From positions 620,001-684,000 of the forward strand of contig NZ_SCVE01000012.1 of assembly GCF_004297105.1 (NCBI RefSeq): DNA of 64,000 nt, in the 5' to 3' direction. The DNA is from Herbiconiux sp. (GTDB lineage: Bacteria > Actinomycetota > Actinomycetes > Actinomycetales > Microbacteriaceae). The notes beneath the pieces are model-generated. The model was not told where the DNA came from. It was given only the letters and a program-made list of their open reading frames with translations, and did not search any database. Shown here piece by piece: positions 40,369 to 49,586 of the stretch (position 1 is the first letter of the stretch; the number at the start of each line of letters is the position of its first letter). The position numbers and the translations under genes are program-made.

Positions 40369-40569
40369 CCGGAGGTGCGCCCGCGACCGGGGGCCGCGCG
40401 CCGCGCACTGCGGAGATCTGCACATGTGACGCAGACCGGGGGCCATAACGGGCGCGGTTGCGACGACGCTTGCTGGAGTCCGCGGGCTGGGAATGACGGG
40501 GTAGGGCGATGAAGACCCGGGTCAGGGGGCTTCGGCGGCACAGACCGCTCGGAGGGGAACCCCTCCGAG
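40369..40569. other. Gap between convergent dnaB and MarR gene
   Basis: Very GC-rich 201 bases with a 22-base near-perfect dyad at its right end (listed separately) and a 15-base direct repeat (GTCAGGGGGCTTCGG at 40521-40535 and 40569-40583). I see no coding frame with usual codon use. Confidence 0.6.
40548..40569. terminator. Hairpin downstream of the MarR gene
   Basis: CTCGGAGGGG (40548-40557) and CCCCTCCGAG (40560-40569) are exact complements separated by AA. It starts one base after the MarR stop on the minus strand; possible terminator without a T-run. Confidence 0.4.
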
Positions 40570-41088
40570 TCAGGGGGCTTCGGGGGCCTCGACCGCGGCG
40601 CGGTAGACGGCTATCACGTCGGTGAGGAAGCGTTCGACCACGGCGCGCTCGGAGGGCGGCATCCGTTCGGCGACGCCCGCGATGCCGTGGATGACCGGGA
40701 GCAGCTCGTCGATCGCGCGGTTGACCGAGGCGCGCGAGGGCACCACGACGATCTTGCGACGGTCGCGATCGTGAGGGTGGCGCTCCACGTGACCGAGCGC
40801 CACGAGGCGGTCGACCACGAGGGTGGAGGCGGCCGTGGAGACACCCAGGCGCACGGCCAGTTCGCTCGGGGTGAGCGATCCCTCCTGGATGAGGAACTCC
40901 ATGGCGGCCAGGTCGGTCGGATTGACCGTGAGCACCCGGCCGAGACGGCGCTCGAATGCCCGGGAGATCGCATCGACCTCGCGCAGCGAGTCGGTGATCG
41001 CCGAGATCTGGGGCAACGAGGAGTCGGCCAATTCCTCGCGAGACCACGGGGCCTCATCCGAGTTGCGCGCTTCACTCATGACTGTCAT
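40570..41088 (-). CDS. MarR family transcriptional regulator
   Basis: 172-residue winged-helix repressor. DNA-binding region about 55-115: LTVNPTDLAAMEFLIQEGSLTPSELAVRLGVSTAASTLVVDRLVALGHVERHPHDRDRRKIVVV, with the DxRxR wing. Helical N- and C-terminal dimer segments flank it. It is divergent from the MMPL transporter gene, with a perfect 19-base palindrome in the 57-base gap, so it probably represses the transporter and itself. The start could be ATG 41088 or the in-frame ATG 41079. Effector unknown. Confidence 0.9.
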   Translation of the reverse strand: MTVMSEARNSDEAPWSREELADSSLPQISAITDSLREVDAISRAFERRLGRVLTVNPTDLAAMEFLIQEGSLTPSELAVRLGVSTAASTLVVDRLVALGHVERHPHDRDRRKIVVVPSRASVNRAIDELLPVIHGIAGVAERMPPSERAVVERFLTDVIAVYRAAVEAPEAP

Positions 41089-41102
41089 GCTAAACCCATA
41101 CG

Positions 41103-41121
41103 TAGCTAAGTTACTTAGCTA
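41103..41121. promoter_or_regulatory. Candidate MarR operator, perfect 19-bp palindrome
   Basis: TAGCTAAGTTACTTAGCTA: nine-base arms around one T. It is 14 bases upstream of the MarR ATG and 24 bases upstream of the MMPL GTG, so binding would block both promoters. Confidence 0.75.
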
Positions 41122-41145
41122 AATCCAGATGGTGAGGAGAGTGCC

Positions 41146-43296
41146 GTGCGATCGATCGCCCGATTCGTCAGCGGACGTGGAACCGCGTGGATCGCCCTCG
41201 GCATCGCCGCCATCGCGATCGTGCTGCTCTTCGCGCTTCTTCCCAAAGGCTCGAGCGACGCGTATCCACCCTCAGGCCTGCCCGATTCGAGCGAGGCCGC
41301 CCAGGTGTCCGCCTTGCTCAGCGAGTTCCCGTCGGCCGACACCACTGTCGGCATCGTGGTGTTCGACCGCGGCGGCGATGCCCTCACCGAGGCCGACAAG
41401 ACCGCCATAACGGCCAACGCCGCCACGCTCGCCGAGGGATCGATCGCCCCGCAGGCCGTTGTGCCGCAGTTCAGCGACGACGGCACCGCGGCCCTCGTGG
41501 CCGTGCCGCTCGACGCCACCACTGTCGAGAACGACATCGACGGCGCGGCCACCGACCTCCGTACTGCCGCATCCGCCGGACTCCCGGATGGCCTGACGGC
41601 GCTGCTCACCGGCCCCGTCGGCTTCCAGGCCGACATCACGAACGCCTTCGCCGGCGCCGACTTCCGGCTGCTGCTCGTGACGGTGATCGTGGTGGCCGTG
41701 CTGCTCATCATCACCTACCGCAGCCCCGTGCTCTGGATCGTGCCGCTCGCCGTCGTGGGCCTCGCCGACGGCCTGGCACGCGTCGTGGTGACGGCCCTCG
41801 CCGAGCCCCTCGGTATCACCATCGACGCCTCCATCGGCGGCATCCTCTCGGTGCTCGTGTTCGGAGCGGGAACGAACTACGCCCTTCTGCTCGTGGCGCG
41901 CTACCGCGAGGAACTGACCCGTGAGCAGAACCGGCACCGCGCCATGCTCACCGCCGTGACGAGCGCCGGACCCGCCATCGCGGCGAGCGGCGGCACGGTG
42001 GCGCTCAGCCTGCTCACCCTGCTGCTCGCCCAGCTCGCCGGCAACCGCGCCCTCGGCTTCGCCTGCGCGATCGGCGTGGTGATCGCCATCCTGTTCGCCC
42101 TGCTCGTGCTGCCGGCGGCGCTCGTGGTGTGCGGGCGCGGGCTGTTCTGGCCATTCGTGCCGTGCGTGCATCCGGCCGCCCTCGACGAAGGCGGAGTGCA
42201 CCACGCCGTCGCCAAGCCCGGGGTCTGGATGCGGCTCGGTCGCGCCGTCTCCCGCCGCCCCGCCGCGGTGGCCATCGTCGCCACGATCGGCATCGGCATC
42301 CTGGCTCTCGGTCTCACGGGCTACAAGGTGGGCCTCTCCCAGACCGACCAGCTGGTCGGCAACCCCGAGTCGGTGCAGGCTCAGCGGATCGTCGACGACG
42401 CGTTCTCGGCCGGCCTCACGGGCCAGACCATCCTGCTGACCCCGGATGCCGCTGTCGCCGATGCGACCAGCGTCGCCGAGGGCGTCGACGGGGTCGAGTC
42501 CGTGCGGTCCGGCGAGAGCTCAGGCGGCCTGACACGTCTCGACGCCACCCTCTCCGCCGAACCCGAGAGCGCAGAGGCCTTCGCCACCATCGAGGCCCTC
42601 CGCGCGGCCTACGCCGGCGCGGCGGCCCCGGTCTCCGACACCCTCGTGGGCGGAAACGACGCCACCGCCCTCGACACCAACACGGCCGCCGCCGACGATC
42701 AAGCCCTCATCATCCCGCTCATCCTCGCGATCGTGTTCCTGATCCTCGCTCTGCTGCTGCGGAGCCTCGTGGCCCCGGTGCTGCTCATCGCGAGCGTTCT
42801 GGCCACCTTCTTCGCGAGCCTCGGCGCCTCCAACGTGCTGTTCCAGAACCTGCTCGGCTTCCCCGCGTTCGACTCGAACGTGATCCTGTTCGCCTTCCTC
42901 TTCCTGGTGGCACTGGGAGTCGACTACAACATCTTCCTCACCACCCGAGCGCGGGAGGAGTCGGTCGTGCACGGCACGCGCGAGGGCATGGTGCGCGCGC
43001 TCTCGTCGACGGGAGGCGTGATCACCAGCGCCGGCATCCTGCTCGCCGCCGTGTTCGCGGTACTCGGGGTGCTGCCCGTCGTGGCGCTCACCCAGATCGG
43101 GGTGATCGTCTGCATCGGCGTGCTGCTCGACACCCTCGTGGTGCGCACCGTGCTGGTACCCGCCCTCGTGTTCCTCACCGGCGACCGCTTCTGGTGGCCG
43201 TCCCATCCCGTGCGGAAGGCCACGGATGCCCCGGATGCCGGGCTGAGCGGGCCGTCCGCCGGGGCACACGCGAGGCACTCAGCCGGAGCGCAATAA
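41146..43296 (+). CDS. MMPL/RND family transporter
   Basis: 716-residue polytopic exporter with two MMPL domains. The first helix is WIALGIAAIAIVLLFALLP, an extracellular domain about 33-160, a helix block about 168-330, a second extracellular domain about 390-515 and a second block about 525-690; the motif GVDYNIFLTTRAREE (about 592-606) carries the family Asp. Start GTG at 41146 after GGTGAGGAGAG. Members export lipids, siderophores or drugs; sequence does not say which. Repression by the divergent MarR protein fits a drug-, or stress-, responsive pump. Confidence 0.9.
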   Translation: MRSIARFVSGRGTAWIALGIAAIAIVLLFALLPKGSSDAYPPSGLPDSSEAAQVSALLSEFPSADTTVGIVVFDRGGDALTEADKTAITANAATLAEGSIAPQAVVPQFSDDGTAALVAVPLDATTVENDIDGAATDLRTAASAGLPDGLTALLTGPVGFQADITNAFAGADFRLLLVTVIVVAVLLIITYRSPVLWIVPLAVVGLADGLARVVVTALAEPLGITIDASIGGILSVLVFGAGTNYALLLVARYREELTREQNRHRAMLTAVTSAGPAIAASGGTVALSLLTLLLAQLAGNRALGFACAIGVVIAILFALLVLPAALVVCGRGLFWPFVPCVHPAALDEGGVHHAVAKPGVWMRLGRAVSRRPAAVAIVATIGIGILALGLTGYKVGLSQTDQLVGNPESVQAQRIVDDAFSAGLTGQTILLTPDAAVADATSVAEGVDGVESVRSGESSGGLTRLDATLSAEPESAEAFATIEALRAAYAGAAAPVSDTLVGGNDATALDTNTAAADDQALIIPLILAIVFLILALLLRSLVAPVLLIASVLATFFASLGASNVLFQNLLGFPAFDSNVILFAFLFLVALGVDYNIFLTTRAREESVVHGTREGMVRALSSTGGVITSAGILLAAVFAVLGVLPVVALTQIGVIVCIGVLLDTLVVRTVLVPALVFLTGDRFWWPSHPVRKATDAPDAGLSGPSAGAHARHSAGAQ

Positions 43297-43333
43297 ACTA
43301 AAGGCAGTTCGACACGGAAACGAGGCCCCTGGA

Positions 43334-43930
43334 GTGAGCGACTCACCCCGCACCGCTGTGCGGTCGCCCTATTGGGGTGTGCCGACCGCGCGGGCGATCC
43401 CCTTCGTGATCACGGCGTTGATCGTCACCTTCTCGTCGAACCACTCCGCGCAGCTCGGGCTGCTCTCCTATGGGCTGTTCGCGATCGTGACGGGCGTGAT
43501 CGTGGGTGTGCTGTCGTGGCGCACGATCACCGAGCGGTCGGTGCGCATCCTGTTCCTCGTGCAGGGCATCGTGAGCGTCGCGCTCGGAGTGCTCGCGCTC
43601 GGCTTCAACACCGGTGGGCTCGGCTTCCTGCTCTTCTGCGCCACCATGAACGCCGCCATCGCCGGGTTCCTCGAGCTCTACGCCGGGCTCCGCACCACCA
43701 AGAACCCCGCCTCGCGCGACTGGATCGTGGTGGGGGGCCTCACTGTGGTGTTCGCCCTGGTTCTCATCTTCTTCCCGACCGACCCCGTGTTCGTGGTCGG
43801 CATGTTCGGCGCGTACTGCGCCATCGTGGGCCTGTTCCTCCTCATCGCCGGGCTGTCGCTCCGGTGGGGGACACAGGAGTCACTCACCTCCCGCGCTGCG
43901 CCGGCTCCACGCAGTGGAAAGGCATCGTGA
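43334..43930 (+). CDS. DUF308/HdeD-like integral membrane protein
   Basis: 198 residues with about six helices (20-40, 45-65, 72-90, 95-115, 130-148, 152-172) in the pattern of DUF308 proteins, of which E. coli HdeD (acid resistance) is the best known. GTG start. Function here is unknown. Its TGA overlaps the GTG of the next gene (GTGA), so the two are coupled. Confidence 0.85.
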   Translation: MSDSPRTAVRSPYWGVPTARAIPFVITALIVTFSSNHSAQLGLLSYGLFAIVTGVIVGVLSWRTITERSVRILFLVQGIVSVALGVLALGFNTGGLGFLLFCATMNAAIAGFLELYAGLRTTKNPASRDWIVVGGLTVVFALVLIFFPTDPVFVVGMFGAYCAIVGLFLLIAGLSLRWGTQESLTSRAAPAPRSGKAS

Positions 43931-44196
43931 ACCAACCCTCGAAGCGCGACCGGCTGAAGCCGGTCGAACTGCTCGTTCTCTCCGGCATCCTGTCGCTGTT
44001 CGTCGGGCTGACGGTGCTTCTCAGCACCCGCGACCCGATCCTCGCCGCCATCTTCTTCGGCGTGGCCTTCATCGTGGTGCTGGTGGTGATGGCGATGTTC
44101 TCGCTCTCCATCAAGCCGAACGACGCCGAGCAGCACGAGATCGACGACAACGGTCACGACGGCACCGGCGACGAGCAGCGGCCGCTCGGCCACTGA
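43927..44196 (+). CDS. Small two-helix membrane protein
   Basis: 89-residue protein starting at GTG 43927, which overlaps the upstream stop. Residues about 14-30 and 36-58 are hydrophobic (LLVLSGILSLFVGLTVLLS; LAAIFFGVAFIVVLVVMAMFSLSI); the tail is acidic (DDNGHDGTGDEQ). No named domain is recognised. Reading the frame further upstream would run through the DUF308 gene and is rejected. Confidence 0.8.
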   Translation: MNQPSKRDRLKPVELLVLSGILSLFVGLTVLLSTRDPILAAIFFGVAFIVVLVVMAMFSLSIKPNDAEQHEIDDNGHDGTGDEQRPLGH

Positions 44197-44221
44197 CCCG
44201 GCACATGCGCGGCGCCGGGTC
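44195..44221. terminator. Possible bidirectional hairpin, small gene/purB
   Basis: GACCCGGC (44195-44202) pairs with GCCGGGTC (44214-44221) in the 46-base gap between convergent genes. No T-run. Confidence 0.4.
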
Positions 44222-44242
44222 TCCGGCGACCGCCCGTGCGCG

Positions 44243-45637
44243 CTACTCGTCCGTGGGCAGGATGTGGTCGACCAGCTCCGACGCCAGCCCGGTATAGCCC
44301 GCAGGCGTGAGCGCCACGAGTCGCGCCTTCGCCTCGGCCCCGATGTCGAGCCCCTCGACGAACGCGATGAGGTCGGCCTGGCCGATGCGACGGCCGCGGG
44401 TGAGCTCCTTCAGCAGGGCGTACGGGTCGGCGATCGACGAGCGGCCGGCCGTGACCTCGGCGCGCACCACCGTCTGGATGGCCTCGCCGAGTACCTCCCA
44501 GTTCGCGTCGAGATCGGCGGCCAGCGCGTCGGTGTTGAGCGAGATCTGCCCGAGACCGCCCCGGATGTTGTCGAGCGCGAGCAGCGAGTGCCCGAGGGCC
44601 ACGCCCACGTTGCGCTGGGTGGTCGAATCCGTGAGATCGCGCTGCAGGCGCGAGGTGACGAGGGTGGCGGCGAGCGAGTCGAGCAGCGCGCTCGAGAGCT
44701 CGAGGTTGGCCTCGGCGTTCTCGAAGCGGATCGGGTTGATCTTATGCGGCATGGTCGATGAGCCGGTGGCGCCCGCCACGGGGATCTGCGTGAAGTAGCC
44801 CATCGAGATGTAGGTCCAGACATCCGTGCACAGGTTGTGCAGGATGCGGTTGGCGTGGCTGATGCGGGCGTAGAGCTCGGCCTGCCAGTCGTGCGACTCG
44901 ATCTGGGTGGTGAGCGGGTTCCACTCGAGGCCGAGCGACGTGACGAAGCCGCGCGAGATGGCCTGCCAGTCGGCGGCCGGGTCGGCCACGAGATCGGCGG
45001 CGAAGGTTCCGGTGGCACCCGAGAACTTGCCGAGGTACTCGGTGCCCTCGATCTGGGCCTTCACGCGCTCGAGGCGGTACACGACCACCGCGAGTTCTTT
45101 GCCCATGGTGGTGGGCGTCGCCGGCTGGCCGTGCGTGTGCGCGAGCATGGGGACGTCGCGGTATTCAACGGCCTGGCGACGCAGCTCGTCGATCACGGCC
45201 TCGAACGCGGGCATCCAGACATCCGTGACCGCCTGGCGGATGGTGAGGGCGTACGACAGGTTGTTGATGTCTTCGCTCGTGCAGCCGAAGTGGGTGAGCT
45301 CGGCGATGTCGTTCAGGCCCAGGTCGGCGAGCTTTCGGCGCACATAGTATTCGACGGCCTTCACATCGTGCTTCGTGGTGGCCTCGAGCGATGCGATCTG
45401 GTCGATGTCGTCTTGACCGAATTCCTGGATGACGGAACGGAGGCGCCGCGACAGCTCCGGGTCGATCGGGGAGGAGCCGAACATCGAGTGGTCGGTGAGG
45501 TAGAGCAGCCAGTCGATCTCGACGTGCACCCGGGCGCGGTTGAGACCCGCCTCGGAGAGGAATTCGCCGAGGGCCGAGACGGCGGGGCGGTAGCGGCCGT
45601 CGAGGGGACTGATGGGCTGAGGGGGCAGAGGAGGCAT
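44243..45637 (-). CDS. purB: Adenylosuccinate lyase
   Basis: Purine-pathway lyase (SAICAR and adenylosuccinate cleavage), 464 residues, fumarase superfamily. Motifs: LAHTHGQPATPTTMGKEL, signature GSSTMPHKINPIRFENAEAN at about 292-311 and N-terminal ISPLDGRYRP. Flanked by a phosphatase gene upstream (21 bases) on the same strand. Confidence 0.96.
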   Translation of the reverse strand: MPPLPPQPISPLDGRYRPAVSALGEFLSEAGLNRARVHVEIDWLLYLTDHSMFGSSPIDPELSRRLRSVIQEFGQDDIDQIASLEATTKHDVKAVEYYVRRKLADLGLNDIAELTHFGCTSEDINNLSYALTIRQAVTDVWMPAFEAVIDELRRQAVEYRDVPMLAHTHGQPATPTTMGKELAVVVYRLERVKAQIEGTEYLGKFSGATGTFAADLVADPAADWQAISRGFVTSLGLEWNPLTTQIESHDWQAELYARISHANRILHNLCTDVWTYISMGYFTQIPVAGATGSSTMPHKINPIRFENAEANLELSSALLDSLAATLVTSRLQRDLTDSTTQRNVGVALGHSLLALDNIRGGLGQISLNTDALAADLDANWEVLGEAIQTVVRAEVTAGRSSIADPYALLKELTRGRRIGQADLIAFVEGLDIGAEAKARLVALTPAGYTGLASELVDHILPTDE

Positions 45638-45658
45638 GAGTGCTTTCGGTGGAGGTGG

Positions 45659-46189
45659 TCAGAGAACAGGATGCGGGGGGCGCCGGAAGGCCGGCTCGAG
45701 CTGCCGGAACAGCGCCCGGGAGGAGTGCTCGATCATGCCGAGCACCTGGTCGAACATGGCCGTGTCAGAGTAATAGGGGTCGGGCACATCGGAGCGGCCG
45801 GGGTAGTCGGCGTCGAAGCTCAGCAGCAGGCGCACCTTCTGCCGGTTCTCCTCGGTGCCGGCCCACGACTTGAGCACTCGCTCGTGGCTGCGGTCGAGCG
45901 CGACCACGAGGTCGAGCGCGTCGAACCAATCGGGATCGAATTGCCGTGCGCGGTGCTGTGAGCCGTCGAACCCCTGCACCCGGAGTGCCTCGACCGTGCG
46001 GGGGTCGGCGTGCTCGCCCACATGCCACTCCCCCGTGCCCGCCGACGTGACGACCACACGGTCGCGGAGCCCTGCCTTCTCGACCAGATCGCGCAGCACG
46101 ATCTCGGCCATGGGCGAACGGCAGATGTTGCCGGTGCACACGACGCAGATGCGGAACGCCTCGTCGTCGTGGTCTCCGGGCTCCGCCAT
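45659..46189 (-). CDS. Low-molecular-weight protein-tyrosine phosphatase
   Basis: 176 residues with the LMW-PTP loop VVCTGNICRSP (Cys18 to Arg24) and the general-acid segment VPDPYYSD. Could act on tyrosine-phosphorylated or other small phosphate targets; no cognate bacterial tyrosine kinase is in the window. Upstream of purB on the same strand. Confidence 0.93.
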   Translation of the reverse strand: MAEPGDHDDEAFRICVVCTGNICRSPMAEIVLRDLVEKAGLRDRVVVTSAGTGEWHVGEHADPRTVEALRVQGFDGSQHRARQFDPDWFDALDLVVALDRSHERVLKSWAGTEENRQKVRLLLSFDADYPGRSDVPDPYYSDTAMFDQVLGMIEHSSRALFRQLEPAFRRPPHPVL

Positions 46190-46231
46190 TCCCCTAGTGT
46201 CTCATCCGGCCGTGATCTGCCGCAGCCCGGA

Positions 46232-46633
46232 TCAGCGGTTGCGGTTGCCCGCGAGGGGGCGCAGGATCGCGCCGATGATGGCGTTCAGGATGGCGAGCAC
46301 CAGCGCGCCGAGCACCGTCCACCAGAAGCTCTCGAGGGTGAGGCCGAAGCCGAACCAGCCGGTGACCACCGCGACGAGCCAGAGCAGGAGCGCATTCACG
46401 AAGAGCGAGATGATGCCGAGCGTGAGGATGTAGAGCGGGAACGCGACCACGCGGATGATGGTGCCGATGAGCCCGTTCACGATGCCGAAGACGAGCGCCA
46501 CGATCAGGTAGGTGACGATGGTGGCGAAGGTGCCCCCGTCGCCCAGCGGATCGATCTTGACACCGGCCACGATCAGGGTCGTGAGCCAGAGGGCGATCGC
46601 GTTCGCGACCAGGGAGACGAGGAATCTGCGCAT
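46232..46633 (-). CDS. Phage-holin-4 (DUF360-like) family membrane protein
   Basis: 133 residues with four helices: MRRFLVSLVANAIALWLTTLIV, IVTYLIVALVFGIVNGLIGTII, LYILTLGIISLFVNALLLWLVA, and WWTVLGALVLAILNAIIGAIL. The family name is historic; chromosomal copies are common and no lysis genes accompany it. ATG at 46633 chosen; upstream codons are not family-like. Divergent from the acetyltransferase gene. Confidence 0.88.
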   Translation of the reverse strand: MRRFLVSLVANAIALWLTTLIVAGVKIDPLGDGGTFATIVTYLIVALVFGIVNGLIGTIIRVVAFPLYILTLGIISLFVNALLLWLVAVVTGWFGFGLTLESFWWTVLGALVLAILNAIIGAILRPLAGNRNR

Positions 46634-46679
46634 GCCCCCACTATCCCAGACCGGGTCAGTGCTCGCATAGGGTCGGAGC

Positions 46680-47261
46680 ATGGCTGAAACCGTGCCCTGG
46701 GCGCCCGAGTACCCCGTCGAGACCTCGCGGCTCCTCCTCCGCCCCCACCGCCTCGACGACTTCGATGACCTGACCCGCTATCACTCCGACCCGGAGGTGG
46801 TGCGCTACATCCCCTGGCCGGTCCGCACCCCCGAGCAGACGCGGGAGGCGCTCGCCGCACGAACCCGCCAGGGTGTGGTGTTCGAGCCGGGCCAGTGGCT
46901 CGTTCTGGCCATCGAGCTGAAGGGCCAGCAGCGGGTGATCGGCGAGATGCTGCTGAAGTACGAGAGCGATACGGATGCCACGGGCGAGCTGGGCTACGCG
47001 ATCGCCGCCGACATGGGCGGTCAGGGGTACGCCACCGAGGCCGCCGAGGCGATGCTCGAGTTGGCCTTCGGGCGCTTCGGACTGCACCGGGTGATCGCCC
47101 GCCTCGACGCGCGGAACGGCGCATCCGCTGCTCTGCTTCGCCGAGTGGGGATGCGCCAGGAGGCTCATCACCGGGAGGACGAGTTCTTCAAAGGCGAGTG
47201 GACCGACACCCTGGTGTTCGCGATGCTCGCCGACGAGTGGCGCGCCGCTCACGAGGGCTGA
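46680..47261 (+). CDS. GNAT family N-acetyltransferase (RimJ-like)
   Basis: 193-residue acetyl-CoA-dependent acetyltransferase. Substrate segment ETSRLLLRPHRLDDFDDL near the N-terminus, acetyl-CoA loop AADMGGQGYATEAAEAMLELAFGRFGLHRVIARLDARNGASAALLRRVGMRQEAHHREDEFFKGEWTDTLVFAML. RimJ/RimL-type domains acetylate ribosomal proteins or small molecules; the target is not evident. Confidence 0.9.
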   Translation: MAETVPWAPEYPVETSRLLLRPHRLDDFDDLTRYHSDPEVVRYIPWPVRTPEQTREALAARTRQGVVFEPGQWLVLAIELKGQQRVIGEMLLKYESDTDATGELGYAIAADMGGQGYATEAAEAMLELAFGRFGLHRVIARLDARNGASAALLRRVGMRQEAHHREDEFFKGEWTDTLVFAMLADEWRAAHEG

Positions 47262-47305
47262 ACATATTCCGCTGACGTGATGTGAGCCCGAACTAGACTG
47301 ACCGG

Positions 47306-48427
47306 ATGAGTTCCGGCATCGATCTCCCTTCGGGCGCGCCCGCGGCGCCGCCCGTGAAGCTGAGGCCAGAGATCCTCGCGCTGCCCGCCTACAAGCAGGG
47401 CAAGGCGGCTCCGACCGGCTTCAAGCTGTCGAGCAACGAGAACCCGTTCGAGCCCCTGCCCGGTGTGCTCGACGTGGTCGATGCCGCCACCCGGCAGTTG
47501 CACCGCTATCCGAACGCCGCCGCGCCAGAGATCACCGCGCGTCTGGCCGAGGAGTGGGGCGTGGAGCCCGACGAGGTGATCGTGGCCGCGGGCTCGGTGG
47601 CGCTGCTGATGCAGTTCACCATGGCCGCCGCAGGTCACGGCGACGAAGTCGTGTACTCCTGGCGCTCGTTCGAGGTGTACCCGTGGATGACCGTGCTGCC
47701 CGGCGCAACGGCCGTGCCCGTGCCGAACACACCCGACCACCGTCACGACCTCGATGCGATGGCCGCGGCGATCACCGATCGCACCCGGCTGGTGCTCGTG
47801 TGCAGCCCCAACAACCCCACCTCCACCGTGGTCACCGCGGCCGAGTTCGAGCGATTCATGGATCGGGTGCCGGGCGATGTGCTCGTCATCCTCGACGAGG
47901 CCTACGCCGAGTTCGTCACAGACACGGATGCCGTCTCAGGCCGGGCACTCGTGCGCCGCTACCCGAACCTCGTGATCCTCCGCACCTTCTCCAAGGCCTA
48001 CGGACTGGCGGGGCTGCGGATCGGCTACGGCATCGGCTCCCCCGCCATCCTCGCCGCCGCCCGCACCACGATCGTGCCGCTCAGCCTCACCGATCACGCC
48101 CAGGTGGCCGCGCTCGCCTCGCTCGACCGGGGCGAGGAGCTGAAGGCGCGCGTCGACGACATCGCCGCCCGCCGCGACCTCGTGTACGAGGCGCTCGTCG
48201 CCCAGGGCTGGAGCGACGTGCCGCGCCCGCACGGCAACTTCATCTGGTTCCCCACGGGCCGGCACACCGCTGAGGCGATCGAGATCTTCCAGTCCCACGG
48301 CATCATCGCCCGCGCCTACCTGCCCGACGGCGTACGCCTGTCGATCGGCGAGGAGGAGTCGGTGGAGAAGCTCCTCGCCGCTTCGGAAGAGATCTTCCGC
48401 AGCATCTCAGAAGACGTTCGGAGGTAG
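47306..48427 (+). CDS. hisC: Histidinol-phosphate-type aminotransferase (HisC/aromatic Pat)
   Basis: 373-residue class I aminotransferase. KLSSNENPFEPLPGVLDV, PNAAAPEITARLA, LVCSPNNPTSTVVTAAEF, and the PLP lysine in RTFSKAYGLAGLRIGYG. In actinobacteria members are called HisC2, Pat or aromatic aminotransferase; no other his gene is near. It is the first gene of an operon with the 2-oxoacid dehydrogenase subunits (next start 4 bases after its stop), which suggests it supplies an amino-acid-derived oxoacid, though that is inference. Confidence 0.87.
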   Translation: MSSGIDLPSGAPAAPPVKLRPEILALPAYKQGKAAPTGFKLSSNENPFEPLPGVLDVVDAATRQLHRYPNAAAPEITARLAEEWGVEPDEVIVAAGSVALLMQFTMAAAGHGDEVVYSWRSFEVYPWMTVLPGATAVPVPNTPDHRHDLDAMAAAITDRTRLVLVCSPNNPTSTVVTAAEFERFMDRVPGDVLVILDEAYAEFVTDTDAVSGRALVRRYPNLVILRTFSKAYGLAGLRIGYGIGSPAILAAARTTIVPLSLTDHAQVAALASLDRGEELKARVDDIAARRDLVYEALVAQGWSDVPRPHGNFIWFPTGRHTAEAIEIFQSHGIIARAYLPDGVRLSIGEEESVEKLLAASEEIFRSISEDVRR

Positions 48428-48431
48428 CCCG

Positions 48432-49586
48432 ATGGCCCCGTCCACATCCTTGGATCCGATGCCCGCGGAGTCCACGCCCACGGTGCAGTTCCTCACCCCC
48501 GAGGGAGAGCTGGTCACGAGCGCGCCGGCGGAGGAGTACGCGCCGTACCTCGAGCGCCTGACGGACGACGACCTGCGCGCGTTCTACCGGCACATGGCCG
48601 TGGTGCGCCGCTTCGACCTCGAGGGCGCGAACCTGCAGCGGCAGGGCGAGATGGCGCTCTGGGTGCCGAGCCACGGCCAGGAGGCGGCCCAGGTGGGTTC
48701 GGCCTTCGCGGCGCGCACGCAGGACCACATCTTCCCGTCCTACCGCGAGCACGCCGTGGGTCTCGTGCGTGGTATCGACGTGCTCTCGATCGTCGAGCTG
48801 CTGCGCGGCAACACCCACGGCGGGTGGGATCCGACCGACCCCACCAACGGCAACTTCCACGGCTACTGCCTCGTGATCGGCTCGCACTCCCTGCACGCCA
48901 CGGGCTACGCCATGGGCATGCAGCGCGACGGCGTCGTGGGTACGGGCGACCCCGAGGTGGATGCCGCGGTGCTCTGCTACTTCGGCGACGGCGCCACCTC
49001 CCAGGGCGACGTGAGCGAGGCCTTCGTGTTCTCGGCCTCGAGCCAGACCCCCAACGTCTTCTTCCTGCAGAACAACCACTGGGCCATCTCGGTGCCCGTG
49101 CGGGTGCAGTCGCGCACCCCGCTCTACCTGCGGTCGCGCGGTTTCGGCATCCCGAGCGTGCAGATCGACGGCAACGACGTGCTCGCCAGCTATGCGGTCA
49201 CCGCGAAGCACCTGGATGACGCCCGCTCGGGCAAGGGCCCGCAGTTCATCGAGGCCCTCACCTACCGCGTGGGCGCGCACACCTCGTCCGACGACCCCAC
49301 GAAGTACCGCGACGAAGACGTGCACAACCTCTGGGTCAGCCGCGACCCCATCACGCGCTTCGAGAAGTACTTGCGGGCCAAGGGCGAGGGCGACGCGTAC
49401 TTCGACGAGGTGCGCGTCGAGGCAGACGACTTCGCGGCCGACATCCGTCGTCGCACCCTGGTTCTCGAGGCGCCGCCGATCGGCACGATGTTCGACCACG
49501 TGTACTCGGAGCCGCACCCCGTGCTGGCCGAGCAGAAGCTGTGGCTGGAACGCTACGAGGCCTCGTTCGAGGAGGAGCAGGCATGA
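48432..49586 (+). CDS. 2-oxoacid dehydrogenase E1 component, alpha subunit
   Basis: Thiamin-diphosphate-dependent decarboxylase alpha chain, 384 residues. ThDP motif [38 protein letters not shown] (about 183-217) and [16 protein letters not shown] near the C-terminus. The pair with E1-beta, and an E2 with one lipoyl domain, is the branched-chain (BKD) or acetoin type; pyruvate E1 in related actinobacteria is a single AceE chain, so BKD is more likely. GGAGG precedes the ATG. Confidence 0.9.
   Translation: MAPSTSLDPMPAESTPTVQFLTPEGELVTSAPAEEYAPYLERLTDDDLRAFYRHMAVVRRFDLEGANLQRQGEMALWVPSHGQEAAQVGSAFAARTQDHIFPSYREHAVGLVRGIDVLSIVELLRGNTHGGWDPTDPTNGNFHGYCLVIGSHSLHATGYAMGMQRDGVVGTGDPEVDAAVLCYFGDGATSQGDVSEAFVFSASSQTPNVFFLQNNHWAISVPVRVQSRTPLYLRSRGFGIPSVQIDGNDVLASYAVTAKHLDDARSGKGPQFIEALTYRVGAHTSSDDPTKYRDEDVHNLWVSRDPITRFEKYLRAKGEGDAYFDEVRVEADDFAADIRRRTLVLEAPPIGTMFDHVYSEPHPVLAEQKLWLERYEASFEEEQA

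Noticed and set aside
46232..46633. Prophage remnant suggested by the holin-family name
   Set aside because: No other phage gene is near, and this family is common on ordinary actinobacterial chromosomes.
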